NCBI GenBank assembly: GCA_963575745.1
Contig: CAUYUJ010005036.1
Span: forward strand, 474,465 to 510,319
From: Prorocentrum cordatum
Lineage: Eukaryota > Sar > Dinophyceae > Prorocentrales > Prorocentraceae
DNA length: 35,855 bases
Direction of reading: 5' to 3'
The position numbers and the translations under genes are program-made. A model generated the notes under the pieces. That model did no database searches. It saw only the letters and a program-made list of their open reading frames with translations, and had not been told where the DNA came from. This document shows, in pieces, positions 8,670-19,289 of the stretch. Each line of letters opens with the position of its first letter. Positions within the stretch are counted from its first letter, which is position 1.

Positions 8670-11065
8670 GATGACGACGACGATGACGGTCACCCTACGC
8701 CGCTACGCACCTCGCCGAGAGCCCCGGGGTGCCTGGATCGCCCCGTCCTGGTCCTGGTTCTTCGCCCTGTCCCCCCCCCCGACGGAGGGGACGAGAAGCA
8801 AGCGACGTCAGACGACCTTCGTGATCCTCCCCCTCAGGCAGCAGCAGGCCCTCCATGCGCCGGGGCGCTACCGCTACCGAATGCGCCTCCGGCTGCAGAG
8901 AGGAGGGTTCATTCAATCTCCGACCATACACCTATTCGGTGCCCCCCCCCTCTCCCTGCAGCCAACCCGAAGGTGCAGACAGCCGCTCCCCCACGAACGG
9001 ACGAGACAACCGTCGCCACGAGCAGTCCTCCTCTCGAAAGGGTGGCCTCGGAAGCGCCTTGCGATTGCCCTGGCGCAGCGACTATCCCCCGCCAGAACGG
9101 GGGGGCACCTCTGAGCCCTGAGCGGCGCACAGGCAGCCCGATGGCGCAGACCACCGCCCCCCCCCCTGCGGTACCTGTCTAGCCCCCCTCTCGACGTGAC
9201 GGCTTCAGGAGTGCCAGGCGACAGCGCCGACGCTGCCACCCCCCCCCCGCCAGACCGCGGTGCAACCCCCCGGGCCCCGAGGGGCGTTTCAGGAGCATCG
9301 AACTGGCGAGACGGAGGGTGCAGGTGCCCCGGCGGCAGCCACCGTGCGGGAGACGCGTCTCCCCGAGTTGGGGGAGACTCGTCTCCCCGAGGCGGACCCC
9401 GTCTCCTCGCTGCGCCACCTACCAGGAGCTCTCCTGGGGCGCCGGCCTCGTCCGCCCGACGACGGCCCCCCCCCGGGTTGCCCTTCGCCTGCGCGCGTCT
9501 CGTCCGCCTGCCGAGCGCTCTCCGAGAGCTCCCCCGGGGCGCCGACCCGCCCCGACGGGCCGCGGCCACCACGGCACGCCGCCGCCCCCCCCCCAACGGA
9601 GGAGATGACAGACAGGGAAGCTCGGCTGTGGAAGCCGCCAACACGCCCCCAGCTCAGGCGTCATCTTCGCTAGGGGGCCCATCGCTCCACGCCGCTGCGC
9701 CCCTTGCCGAGAGCTCCCCCGAGGCGCCCGTCTCGTCCCGGCCCTCGACGGCCTCGCTGAGTTGCCCCCCGGCCGGAGAGAAGTATCTTCAGAAGGAGGC
9801 TGGGGGCCCTGGTGACGGGAAGCAGAAGAGGCTTGTGGCGAAGTCCACCCACAACCCCACGGCCACGAGCCCCCCGGGCGGAGGAGGCGGGGAGCAGGCC
9901 TTGGGTGCGGGGGCCGCCAACGACCCCCCCGCCACGGCCGCCTGCATCGACACGAAGCAGTGCTGCCCCCACGGCGGACAGACGCACCCTGTGCCAGGAC
10001 CACCCCCACCAGCACCGCACCGTCCCAGACCCGGCGGTCTACCGGGCCCCCTCCGCACGGGGTCCCGCTGTGCCCAGGAAAGGCGCGTGCCTGCCGTCCG
10101 ACCCGTCTTCGGTGACGCATCGGCCAGGGCGTGTGGTGGCCCCAGGGTTGCCGGCGCAGGGAGAGGGTCTTCTTCGCCGCGAAAGGATTGCAGAACGGAA
10201 AGGATTGGGGGAGGAGGGGGAGGATCGAGGTTCGAGATCGGGAAGCCGGTGCCCCAGCATGGGCGACGGCCAGGCGGCGCCCTTCCCCCTGTGGCTTCGG
10301 AGGAGGAGGAGGAGGATTGCAGATTGGGAAGGATTGCAGATACCACAGGCGTCCCTCGTCGCCACGGCTGGAAATCGGTGCTCCAGTGCACCGTACCGCG
10401 CGTGTTGACCGCGCGCCGCTGCTCAGATGGGGCGGCGCCTGGCGCCCCACCTTCCGAACCTCCCGAGGCTGCGCTGGCCCGGCCGCAGGGCAGCGCCGAC
10501 GGGCACCGCGACGGGCACCCCCCTCCTCCACTGCCACTTCGCGCCACACCCCCGGCCATGTGGCGACGAACGCTGGCAGCTCGAGCGCCGAGGTTACAGT
10601 GTGGGCGCGGCCACAAGAAACCCTCGCAGGAAACCCAACCCTGAGAACCCGTGCACGAGGTGCACCTGAGGGGAAACCCGGAGCACCCTGAACGCAGCAG
10701 CTCCTTCAACGGCTGTGGGAAGTCACCGCGCAGCGCGAGAAGCGAAGAAACCCAGGATACCCTGACGAACAACAGAAGGTTTCTTGATACGCGCCCCCAC
10801 TGCACCACAGCACTCCCCAGGGCCGGGAGAGTGCCGCCCCTGTCCCAGGCGCCCTCTGCCGCAACCTCCCCAATGCCAACGGGGCCCTGGCCTCCACAAT
10901 CAGGGACATGCAGCGAGCAGGCGGCGGCCCCAGTGCGGCCTGGGCCAGGCATTGCTCTCAGCGCGGTGGGGGCAACGGGGACCCCAGCAAACACGACGCC
11001 GCCTTCCTTCGCAGCTTCCTCCGCTCCATGGCCTCGTCGCCTCCCCGATTCTCCTGCGGCTGTAC
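8670..11065. other. GC-rich, C-run-rich region without a supported gene
   Basis: About 2.4 kb, strongly GC-rich with many runs of 7-10 C. A plus-strand frame of about 482 codons is open at 9196-10644, but it is Pro/Ala/Gly/Arg-rich, has no recognised domain, overlaps long frames on the other strand, and is what low stop frequency in GC-rich DNA produces. Degenerate copies of a block around GAGAGCTCCCCCGGGGCGCC occur near 8720, 9430, 9530 and 9705. A GGAAGGATTGCAGA unit recurs at 10175-10345. Confidence 0.6.
8838..8950 (+). repeat. dispersed repeat F, 5' part, copy 2
   Basis: It aligns with 11066-11180: GGCCCTCCATGCGCCG, a GGCGCT block, and ACACCTATTCGGTG followed by a C-run. After the C-run the similarity stops, so this copy lacks the 3' half found at 1050-1213 and 11181-11340. 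Confidence 0.75.
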
Positions 11066-11340
11066 CGAAGGGCCGCAGCTGGCCCTCCATGCGCCGAGGC
11101 GCTTCTGCTGCGGAACGCGCCCCTGACCGCAGGGAGTGCTCCGCAACCGTCGTTACACCTATTCGGTGTCCCCCCCTTTTCGGGAGCGGCCAAGAGGGGG
11201 GTGTCCAAGAGGGGGGGGTGCAAATCATGACCGGCGGCATGTGCGCGGCCCAGCGGGGGGGCCAGGGACGTAATAAAATAAGAAGAGGCGCCATGAAATC
11301 TGGGGAAATATCATAACCCCCGCCATGATATCCACCCCCC
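11066..11340 (+). repeat. dispersed repeat F, longest copy (3)
   Basis: The only copy with both halves: the 5' half shared with 8838-8950 and the 3' half shared with 1050-1213. It ends in a C-run at 11333-11341. It has no coding potential and no obvious terminal repeats. An old SINE-like or other non-autonomous element is possible, but no pol III promoter is evident. Confidence 0.75.
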
Positions 11341-11985
11341 CCTAGTCATCACCCCCCTCTTTTCCGCCCCCGACCTTTGCCTGGGTTCCAGGCCTCACAT
11401 CCATCCACCGGTTACTGGTGTGCTGGACGCTGCCAAGCTCCTGCGGCGCCTCACCCCGCCACCGCAGCTCGCGCCCAGGAGGCCCTCCGGTCTCGGCGCA
11501 CGCCCCGCCCCCGGTGGCCTCCCTGGCCCACGCCGCTCCCCCCGTTGGCGTGGTCCTCTCCTTCCGGTTCGCCCGCCATCCACTGGCGCCCTCCGCTCCG
11601 TGCCGCTCGCCAGGAGTGGCTCCGATTCTGGGTCGCCATTCTCCGTTACTTGCCAGGCTACGGTGTCGCCTGTCGAGGCGCTCTCGTGCCTGCCCGCCTT
11701 CCGCCTCTCGCCCCCCTCTTCGCCTCGTAGGCCCCCAAGTCCCGGCGCTATGGCTCCTCCCTGGATCCGCGCCTACCGTTTCACTGGGTCAAGTCTATGA
11801 TTCGCTTGTGGTGCTGCCCCACTGCCCGCGCAGTCTGCTGGGCTGCTTTCCCCTCAGCTTCAGCTCAGTGCAGCTCAGTGCCGCTAAGTGCCGTCGCTGG
11901 TTTCCCCCCCCTCGGCGCTTCCCCTGCCGCAGCCGGCGTCTCGCCTGAGTGGCCTGGCTTCCTCTCCCCCTGTCGTGCCGGGGCT
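11341..11985. other. pyrimidine-rich stretch, no gene seen
   Basis: C/T-rich DNA with open frames on both strands but no recognisable domain. A short tandem CAGCTCAGTG occurs at 11857-11880. Confidence 0.5.
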
Positions 11986-11987
11986 CC

Positions 11988-12034
11988 TCCTCCTCCTCCT
12001 CCTCCTCCTCCTCCTCCTCCTCCTCCTTCTCATC
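11988..12034 (+). repeat. (CTC)n microsatellite
   Basis: About fifteen CTC triplets in one uninterrupted block. Confidence 0.95.
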
Positions 12035-12105
12035 CTCCTCCGTGCATTGCGGCCTTAATTTGCATACAGCGTGTCCCCTGTTGCCATTCCGCCGGAGCAG
12101 TCGCC

Positions 12106-12129
12106 CTCTGCCCAGCCGCCGACGCAAAA
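12106..12129 (+). repeat. 24-bp repeat at TG-tract border, copy 1
   Basis: CTCTGCCCAGCCGCCGACGC followed by AAAA lies immediately before a TG array. It recurs at 12394-12417 with one substitution, again just before a TG array. Confidence 0.85.
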
Positions 12130-12258
12130 GTGTGTGTGTGTGTGTGTGTGTGTGCGGGTGTGTGAGTGCGTGGGAGCGTGTGTGAGTGTGTGTGAGTGTG
12201 CGGGTGTGTGGGTGCGTGAGTGTGTGAGTGTGTAAGTGTGTGGGTGTGTGAAAGTTTG
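12130..12258. repeat. TG-rich array
   Basis: Same style of GTGTGAGTG variants as the array beginning at 6808. The 135-base stretch 12259-12393 is GC-rich and without a visible gene. Confidence 0.95.
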
Positions 12259-12393
12259 AGTGGTTGAGCGGCCCCGGCTCCCGCCTCTCCCCTTGCCTCG
12301 GCCGTCGCCCCGTCGTCCGTCCTCCCCCCCTCCTGCATGGCGGCACAAGTCGCTTAACGTTGCACCGTGTCGCTCCACACGCCAACGGAGCCA

Positions 12394-12417
12394 CTCTGCC
12401 TAGCCGCCGACGCAAAA
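12394..12417 (+). repeat. 24-bp repeat at TG-tract border, copy 2
   Basis: CTCTGCCTAGCCGCCGACGC followed by AAAA; one base differs from the copy at 12106. Confidence 0.85.
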
Positions 12418-12420
12418 AAG

Positions 12421-12912
12421 CTTGAGCGTGTGGGTGTGTGAGTGGGTGAGCGTGTGAGCGTGTGAGCGTGTGAGTGTCTGAATGTGTGTGTGAGTGTGTG
12501 GGTGTGTGAGTGTGTGAGTGCGTGTGGATGTGTGAGTATGTGAGTGTGTGAGTGTGTGTGGGTGTGTGAGTGTGAGTGAGTGATGGGGGCTAGTGTGTGA
12601 GCGTGTGAGTGTGTGTGTGTTTGCATGTGTCAGTAGAGGTGGGTGTGTGAGTGTGTGAGTGTGTGTGTGTGAGTGGGTGAGTAAGTATGTGAGTGCGTGA
12701 GCGTGTGAGTGTGTGGGTGTGTGAGTGTGTGAGCGTGTGAGTGTGTGTGTGTGAGTGTGTGAGTGTGTGAGTGCGTGAGTGTGTGTGTGGGTGTGTGCGT
12801 GTGAGTGTGTGTGTGTGTGAGTGTGGGTCTATGCATGTGTGTGTGCGTTCGTGTGCGTGTGTGAGTGTGTACGTGAGTGTGTGTGTGTGTGCGTGTGTGT
12901 GCGCGTGTGTGC
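12421..12912. repeat. TG-rich array
   Basis: About 490 bases of GTGTGAGTG-type variants. A short non-repeat interruption (CAGTAGAGGTGG) occurs near 12631. Confidence 0.95.
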
Positions 12913-13096
12913 AAAGTGCGCTGTTCGGCAGCCAAGCAGTGGCGACCCCTCATTGCACAGCACTAGAGCATCCCCTTCGGGACAATGGGGTGGCGGCACC
13001 CGAAGATCCTCTCGACCCTTCGCTTCCGCGAACGCCCAGCACTGTCGAGGCGCCTGTGCTCGCCTGTGCCCCCAAATCGACCCAGGCAAATTGCGT

Positions 13097-13101
13097 GGGT
13101 G

Positions 13102-13132
<31 letters not shown>
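13097..13132. repeat. (TG)n microsatellite
   Basis: A near-pure TG run following about 170 bases of apparently unique sequence with no gene seen. Confidence 0.95.
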
Positions 13133-13245
13133 CACCCTGTGCCCCTGAGAAGAGCACCCGGGGGATAATCAAGCTCGGGGTCTCAAGGGAATCACAGACA
13201 GTTTCTCCCAGAACCGCATGAGGGATGTATTACGAGAAAAGAGCG

Positions 13246-13374
13246 TCGTGGGAAAACTGAAACGGTGAGAATTCCACAGCACTCGCTGAGGTGTTCTGTC
13301 CGGGCGCAAAAAATCGTGACTTGCGAAAGCTGAAATGGTGAGAACCCCATTCGCATGCCACAGGTGTTTGATGA
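13246..13374 (+). repeat. 73-bp tandem duplication
   Basis: Two diverged units share CTGAAA(C/T)GGTGAGAA and a GAGGTGTT(C/T)TG or CAGGTGTTTGATG end; the CTGAAA word recurs 73 bases later. No gene is evident. Confidence 0.7.
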
Positions 13375-13535
13375 GATTACTACTCAACATAAGAAGATAG
13401 CCACTTCGATTCGTAATGTTTCCCCGCGATGATAAAGTTCGGCCTTGCCGCCCCTCTCCCCCGACCAACTCTGTCTTGGCCGGGGAGAGTCAACTCTCAA
13501 AGGGGAAGGGAAGGTATGATGTATTATCCGGGGCG

Positions 13536-13672
13536 CGTCTGTGTGTCTGTGTGTCTGTATGTTTGTGTGCCTGTGTGTCTTTGTGTGTACGTGTCTGTGT
13601 GTGCTTGTGTGTGCGTGTGCGTGTGCGTGTGTATGTGTGTGTGTGTTTGTTTGAATGTGTTTTTGTGTGTGT
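13536..13672. repeat. TG-rich microsatellite
   Basis: TGTGTCTG/TGTGTGCG variants, followed by a short GTCGAA-based repeat (13672-13735). The remaining 13736-14216 is GC-rich with a run of about 18 G at 13917-13934 and no supported gene. Confidence 0.9.
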
Positions 13673-14216
13673 CGAATCAACGTCGAACGTCGAAAGCATG
13701 TCGAGTCCGTGTCGAACTCATGTCAAATCTGCGCCGGATCCGCGCAGAGCCCGTCCCCCGGATACGCAACGTAAGGGAGAGGAGAATGAACGGCGTGCTG
13801 GTTCAAGGCAGGTACAGCTGAGTACTCCATGGCCCCCTCCCTCGAGGCAGCTATCCAGCTGCCAAGAGCGCGAGGGAAGACAAAAGGTTCAAGACGAGGA
13901 GGCGCAGGAAGACAGGGAGGGGGGGGGGGGGGGCAGGGAGCAGAATACCTCGATCCGGCTCAGGGAACCTCTCCTGGAGCCCGTGGACCCCGAGCTGGGC
14001 ACCCCAGACCCCCGACGCCAGGACCTCGCCGTGACCGAGGGCGCCCCCAGGCCTCTCGGCTCCTCCCGCTCTCGAAGAACCCAGAGCCTCTTGGACGCCC
14101 CGGGGCCCGAAACGGGCCTCCGGAGGCCCCTCACTCGCAGAAGCAGCCCGCCGCGACCCTCTTGCTGCGACCCCGGGGGTCTGTACTCCTGGGGATCTCC
14201 AGGCCCCAAGAATAGA

Positions 14217-14401
14217 TACGCCAGATTTCGTAATAAAAGGGAGGGGGTCTGGACCCTCCAAGACAAGCCATTTCAGACCCCCCCCCGTGGGAGAACCCTC
14301 CAAAGCATCGTCCCCAGACCCCCCCAGGCCCTCCAAGGTAGCCTGGAAGAGACCCCCCCCCGAAATGAGACCCCCCTCTCTTTATTACGAAATCTGGAGT
14401 A
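14217..14401. mobile_element. MITE family A, copy 2 (TA-flanked)
   Basis: A 181-bp element at 14219-14399, collinear and roughly 90 percent identical with 2259-2438 by eye. The terminal repeats (14219-14250 and 14368-14399) match at about 28 of 32 bases. TA flanks both ends (14217-14218 and 14400-14401). One terminal base is changed (CGCCAG instead of CTCCAG). It carries the same three internal CCCTCCAA units. Its flanks do not match those of the other copy, so this is an independent insertion and not a segmental duplication. Confidence 0.9.
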
Positions 14402-14698
14402 CTCCACCACCACGTCGACTCCTCCTCCCTCCTCCTCCCTCGCCTGCCTCTCCGCTCTCCTGGGGAGAGGGAGGGAACCAGGGGGGCGCTGGTGGTGTGG
14501 ACCTTTGGGCCCCGCAGGATCCGCCCCGGGCTCGGGGGCACGGTGACCCCGCGCTGACCCGGATCGGCCCAGGACAGCCGAGGACCATGTCCGCACCCCG
14601 GCCGGCCGAGAGCAGCAGGTCACCCAGATCAGCTCGGGGCGCAAAAGCAGACCCGGCGGAGTCTGGGGGTCTCGTTCTGCAGTCTGCCTGGCTCTCTC

Positions 14699-14794
14699 AC
14701 CAGCTCTCTTTCCCTCTCTCTTTTCCCATCCTTCTCTCTCTCTCTCTCTTTTTCTCTCTCTCTCTCTCTCTCTCTTTCTACATCTCTCTCTCTG

Positions 14795-14825
<31 letters not shown>

Positions 14826-14826
14826 A
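14699..14826. repeat. (TC)n microsatellite
   Basis: CT dinucleotides with TTTC interruptions. The region 14402-14698 upstream is GC-rich with no recognised gene. Confidence 0.95.
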
Positions 14827-14829
14827 GGT

Positions 14830-15380
14830 GTTCAAAGGGCGCTTGAGGAGTCGACAGAATCCTTCAGGATTTCTCCAGATCCCCAAGTATCCGTCGGGAT
14901 TTTGAAGGACGCCACCGAATGACTCCTGAGGATTTTCCGGAGGATTTGAATGTTCTTTCAGCGACACTTGTTGGTAAGGATTGCTTTAGGAAAGGCTTCC
15001 TTTAAAGGAACCCTGTAGCCAGGACGAATTTGAATATGGCACTCGTGGTAATTATTACTTCAGTTAATGAAGTTCACTGTCTAAGGCTTTGCACAATAAG
15101 GATTAGTTGGTAATGGTTCCCTCAGAGGTCTCCGTTAGTAAGGGCTCCTTACCGGGATTCCTTTGCTAAGATGTCCTGTGTACAAGATTATGTCGTAACA
15201 GTTCCTGGATAGCGGTTCGTTCGTAAGGATGCCTGTAGCAAGGATTGCTGGAGGAAGGATCAGTTTAACAAGGATGATTGAAACAGGGCTCCGTAATTAC
15301 GTTACCGAGGAACCCCACATACTTCGTTTCAAACCCTTGCCTTAGCATGGTTGCCGTGCAACATTCGTGGATGATGCTAG
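14830..15380 (+). repeat. degenerate AAGGATTnCTGTAG-type tandem repeats, left block
   Basis: About 550 bases of AT-richer DNA made of decayed 13-15 base units. Recurring words are TAAGGATTGCTTTAG, AAAGGCTTCCTTTAA, GTAAGGATGCCTGTAGCAAGGATTGCT-like pairs and AACAAGGATGATTG. The same kind of sequence resumes on the far side of the 80-bp satellite. Confidence 0.65.
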
Positions 15381-15389
15381 GTGGTCAAG

Positions 15390-16112
15390 AAAGTGCCACG
15401 CATGCTGCGCCGTGGACAGCCAGAGCGGATAGCACCCCCACCCCCAGCGCACCCCCTGTGGGGTCGAGGAAATGCCACGCCTGCCACGCCCTGCGAGCCT
15501 GCAACGCATAGCGCCCCCACCCCCAGCGCATCCCCTGTGGAGTCGAGGAAATGCCACGGCCTGCGAGCCTGCACATGTGGGAGCATGCAACGCATAGCGG
15601 GAGCATGCAACGCATAGCGGGAGCCTGCAACGCATAGCGCCCCCACCCCCAGCGCACCCCCTGTGCCATCGAGGAAACGCCACGCCTGCCATGCCCTGCG
15701 AGCCTGCAACGCATAACGCCCCCACCCCCAGCGCACCCCCTGTGGCGTCGAGAGAATGCCACGCCTGCCATGTTATGCGAACCTGTTAAGCATAGCGCCC
15801 CCACCCCCAGCGCACCGCCCTGTGGCATCGAGAACGTGCCACGCCTGCCATGCCCTGCGAGCCTGCAACGCATAGCGCCCCCACCCACAGCGCACTGTTT
15901 TATGGCGTCGAAGAGATGTCACGCCTGCCATGCCTTGCGAGCCTGCAGCGCATAGCGCCCCCATCCCCCATCGCACTCCCTATGGTGTCGAGAACGTGCC
16001 GCGCCTGCCGTGCCCTGCGAGCCTGCAGCGTAGAGAGACCGCGCTCAGGGACCACCCACTGCGCACCCACTCTGGTGTCGAGAAAGAGCCACGCCTGCCG
16101 TGCCTTGCGTTT
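15390..16112 (+). repeat. 80-bp satellite array (9 units)
   Basis: The anchor GCCACG recurs at 15395, 15474, 15553, 15679, 15758, 15838, 15918, 15998 (as GCCGCG) and 16088, a 79-80 base period. The core reads GCCACGCCTGCCATGCCCTG, then CGAGCCTGCAACGCATAGCG, then CCCCCACCCCCAGCGCA and a GTCGAG link. The third unit contains a local amplification of a 20-base piece (GGAGCATGCAACGCATAGCG type, three times, 15580-15640), which explains its 126-base spacing. The last spacing is 90. Open frames across it are by-products. Confidence 0.9.
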
Positions 16113-16204
16113 GTGTCAATGTCTGTGTAGTGTGGTGTGCGGTGCGTATGTGTCTGATTTGTGTGCGGCCCTGTCTGTGTGTGGCTTTGTGTGGGGAATC
16201 GGAT

Positions 16205-16600
16205 ATCTGTTTAAAAAGGCAATGTAATAAGATTGTTCCGTCAGGATCCCTGTAGCGAGCATTCCGTATCAACGATTCGTTGGAATAAGAAGGATTCCGC
16301 AGTAGGATGCAATGCTAGGAGTCCGCGAGGTTGCCTTGGGCAACGGCTCTTATAGGCATGGTTACGTAGCAAAGAGGCGCGCACATTCTGAACACAGGTT
16401 GGCTAAATATTATTTGGAGGAGTGCATGCGCAGTGATTCCTTCATACAGGTTGCTGAACCCACTGGATCCTCAGTAACCCACTGGATCCTCAGAGAGGTT
16501 TCTTTCGGCATGCATGAACCTACGAGGACCCCACGATTACGAAACATAGTTTCTGTTGTCAGGACTCCTAAAATACAAATGCTTAACATGAGGACTCACT
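16205..16600 (+). repeat. degenerate AAGGATTCC-type tandem repeats, right block
   Basis: Decayed units such as GTCAGGATCCCTGTAGCGA and AAGAAGGATTCCGCAGTAGGA resume the sequence seen at 14830-15380. An exact 18-base tandem AACCCACTGGATCCTCAG occurs at 16457 and 16476. No gene seen. Confidence 0.6.
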
Positions 16601-16863
16601 AATGGGAAAACATCCCCCAAGGTCCGATGAGTGACCCCAGTGCGAAGCGGAATCCGTATGGGTGGTGGATGCTTGGAAACACCGTCAAACGAAACGTGGC
16701 GGCAGAAACTTCGGCCTTCTGTCGTTGTGTGCCCTCGCTCTCCGCTCGGACCTCCTCGTTTGCAGAATGTCCTCGATCCCGGCCCGCGGAGGTCGCGAGT
16801 GTGCGCAGCGCCCGCCCGTGGACCCAAAGCATCTCGCAGGCCGCGCCCCCTCGGGACTCCCAC

Positions 16864-17032
16864 GAGGGGGGCGGAGGAGGAGAGGCGGGGCGGGGGGGAG
16901 TCGCCGCCGCGCGGCGAGGGGCAGCGGCCAGTTAGGAGGGGGAGGAGGAAGGCAGGAGGGAGCGAGGGAGGGAGGGGAGGGAGGGAGGGAGAAGGAGGAG
17001 GAGGAGGAGGAGGAGGAGGAGGAGGAGGACTC
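16864..17032 (+). repeat. (GGA)n / GGGA tract
   Basis: G-rich purine sequence becoming pure GGA triplets at 16990-17030. It ends in a short tandem GAGGACTCGAGGACTCGAG. Confidence 0.9.
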
Positions 17033-17100
17033 GAGGACTCGAGATGAAGGGCAGCGCGGTCGACTCCGACGCCGCGCACCCCGCCTGCGCCGACCGCGCA

Positions 17101-17290
17101 GGCCTCGTGAGGTCGCGAGCCCAATCCAGAGACAGGGCGGGACCCCATCCCCCTGCCACTCCAGGGCAGCGCTCTGCTGTGGCCGCGGCCACGCGGCCGT
17201 TCTGGCCTCACGAGGTCGCAGGCCCACCCCAGAGACAGGGCGGGCCTCCACCTCACTGCCTCTCCAAGGCAGAGCATGTCTGCGGGGCCG
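17101..17290 (+). repeat. 103-bp tandem duplication
   Basis: GGCCTCGTGAGGTCGCGAGC at 17101 recurs as GGCCTCACGAGGTCGCAGGC at 17204. Both units continue with CCAGAGACAGGGCGGG and an ACTG/CTGCC(A/T)CTCCA block. It lies between a GGA tract and the 3' end of LINE 1. Confidence 0.8.
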
Positions 17291-17308
17291 GCGCCCCGAG
17301 CTGCGTAG

Positions 17309-19096
17309 TCAACCACGTGAGCGCTTCCCTGCTGCGACACGTAGTATATTGCCGCCGTTTGGCGGCGCTGTCCCATCTGGCCAGTTCTGGCCTGCCTTTG
17401 GTGGTAGCCCTCGGCGTAGTCGTCGTAGCACCGTCTCTCCACTGGGGGTGATATTGTCTCTGCACTCCTTCGTCAGCAGGTTCAACCGACCGTGTCCTCC
17501 ATCACTATGTAAAGCCACCAACGCACACTTCCAGCACCAACGTTGCCCATGGGCGACTCCTGTCTTGTGGCTCGCGTGGATGACCTTGCCCTTGGCCTCA
17601 ACCATCTCGTTGCTTGGCACGGGTACTGCATGCCCATGGTCGGCCCGATGGGTGGTATCTAGTGGCCCCGTGCACATCGAATAGTTCATCCAGTCTGCAA
17701 CGCTGCACTTGCCAGGTGATTGCCAACACTCCCGGCAGACCCACTGGCCATTCTGCTTCTTCTTCTTCATGATGTGCCCTGACTCCTGTTCGATTTGGCG
17801 ACGTCTTTCGCGCGCCATCTTGCGTGGAGCTCGCCCACGTCGTTCACGCTTGATGGGGTTGGCGCCCTTGCAGATGTCGGGGGTGATAGCGGCTGTTCTA
17901 CGCTGCGCTCGCATGAGCAGGATCTCGAGCTCCAGGAGCTGTTTGGCCTCGTCGCGAATGTCTGCAAAAGCCAACTTCTCCCCGCGTTGCGCCGCGGGGT
18001 CTGTCAATTCATTGCCAAAGCTGGCCTCGAAGGATTGGCCCGTTTGTTGACTGGACTCTTGGTCGGGGTGCGAGTAGCGCTTGGCCGCTTCCACTTGATG
18101 GGCCCCTCCAGAACGCTGAAGGACCGTCTGCCCTATGCGTCGCCACCATCCTCGCACTGACCCCTGGGGTCACACGTAGAACTGCTGGGGCCATCCGTTC
18201 ATGACATGCCGGCAGTCCGCGTAGATCGTGATCGGGCCTTTAGCGATGGCCAGGGCCCAAAACAAACCCGCGCGCTCAGCTGCTGGAACGGTCTGCTCGC
18301 CGTCCAGGGTGCCAAAGGTACCGATGTGGTCTGTCCCACGGATGGCCCTTCTGTCCGCTGCGCGTCGTGGTCGCGTGGGCTGGGCCTCGTTGCTGTCGTC
18401 GTAGCACTCGGGGTGTTCGCCCTCAAATGAGGGCGCTCGGTCTTGGAGTCGTTGACGAAATATCTCCTCGACCTCCGCCATGCATTCCCGCCGGTGAGCC
18501 ACGCGGGCTTTTCTTTCTCCCACCGTGCGAGCGCGACGCAGCAATCGCAGACCCCCTCCCATGGTTTCCTGGCGGCCCCCCATGGCACATCGCAGATATC
18601 CCTCGCAGTCTCGCCGATGCTCATGGTCTGGTAGCGGCCCTGCAGCAGCCCGAGGGGCGCTGCCCGTTGTGGTTGGTGCAGTATATGGTACGCACCACAT
18701 CTTGCAGTTGTTCGAGTTCTTGGCCTCGTCATGGCCGACGTCAACTGTCCATGCTGTTGCCCGAACCCTTCGGTCGTGCATGGTGTCCTCGCGAACTTGC
18801 TCGACCGCTTCGTCCGTCGCCCTTGCGACGACCGCGTCCTCTGACTCGGTGTCCTGGGTTGTACCTTCACCTTCCGAGATGAGGTCACGGCACCGCAGTC
18901 GTCGATGTCCACGTTGGGATTGGCCTCTCTCGTCGTCGCAAAAAGGCGAGCCCCCATGCGACCCTGTTGATGCGCTTGTCGTTGCTGGCCCCGGACCCGT
19001 CGACGCAGGCATGGGCGCTACTGATGGGCACGATGGCGACCAGATCCTGAGCAATGACCATAGGCCCTTCACTCGCAGAAGTCCAATACCTCCCAT
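17309..19096 (-). pseudogene. LINE 1: RNase H and C-terminal Cys/His region
   Basis: One reading frame runs from 19096 to 17309, about 590 codons, interrupted by a single TGA at 18172-18170. The RNase H domain straddles that stop. Upstream of it are ERAGLFWALAIAKGPITIY and DCRHVMNGW, matching the conserved Glu helix and the Asp-Cys strand of LINE RNase H; downstream, after a Trp-rich helix, comes GNELTDPAAQRG, the usual GN-x-x-(A/T)D-x-A-A-x-x-G ending. RNase H removes the RNA template during retrotransposition. After it come paired Cys motifs (WVCRECW, then WCWKCA) and LLTKEC, ending LRRLRRGLPP, a tail typical of dinoflagellate LINE polyproteins. The N-terminal 190 residues are not recognised. 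The stop makes it a pseudogene unless TGA is read through. Confidence 0.7.
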
Positions 19097-19289
19097 CCCA
19101 TTTTCCCCTGGTGGTTGGCTCTGACACCGTGTTCCAATGTCTTGGCAGTAGCCCTCTTAACCAGAGTGCCCCCGCGTCGGGCCCCCCCTGCATTTGCTCA
19201 AAGGCCCTTCAGTTGGAATTTGACGACTGCTTCGGCGGAGAGGTTGTCGTCCATCTCGCATTCGTAGATCCTATGTTTGAGTGCGTCGG

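Noticed and set aside
6723-8693. His/Thr/Ser-rich proteins of 160-180 residues on the minus strand and Cys/Val-rich ones on the plus strand
   Set aside because: They are direct translations of the TG/CA array and have no non-repeat content.
9196-10644. 482-codon plus-strand frame
   Set aside because: The low-complexity Pro/Ala/Gly/Arg composition follows from GC-rich DNA; equally long frames are open on the opposite strand, and no domain is recognised.
15385-15888. 167-codon minus-strand frame with repeated AGGGGAMRCRLAG-like peptide
   Set aside because: It is the translation of the 80-bp satellite; a 79-80 base period shifts frame at every unit, so it is not a repeat protein.
15390-16112. 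Possible CRISPR array
   Set aside because: The 80-bp units are contiguous and similar throughout, with no unique spacers between short repeats, and the organism is eukaryotic.
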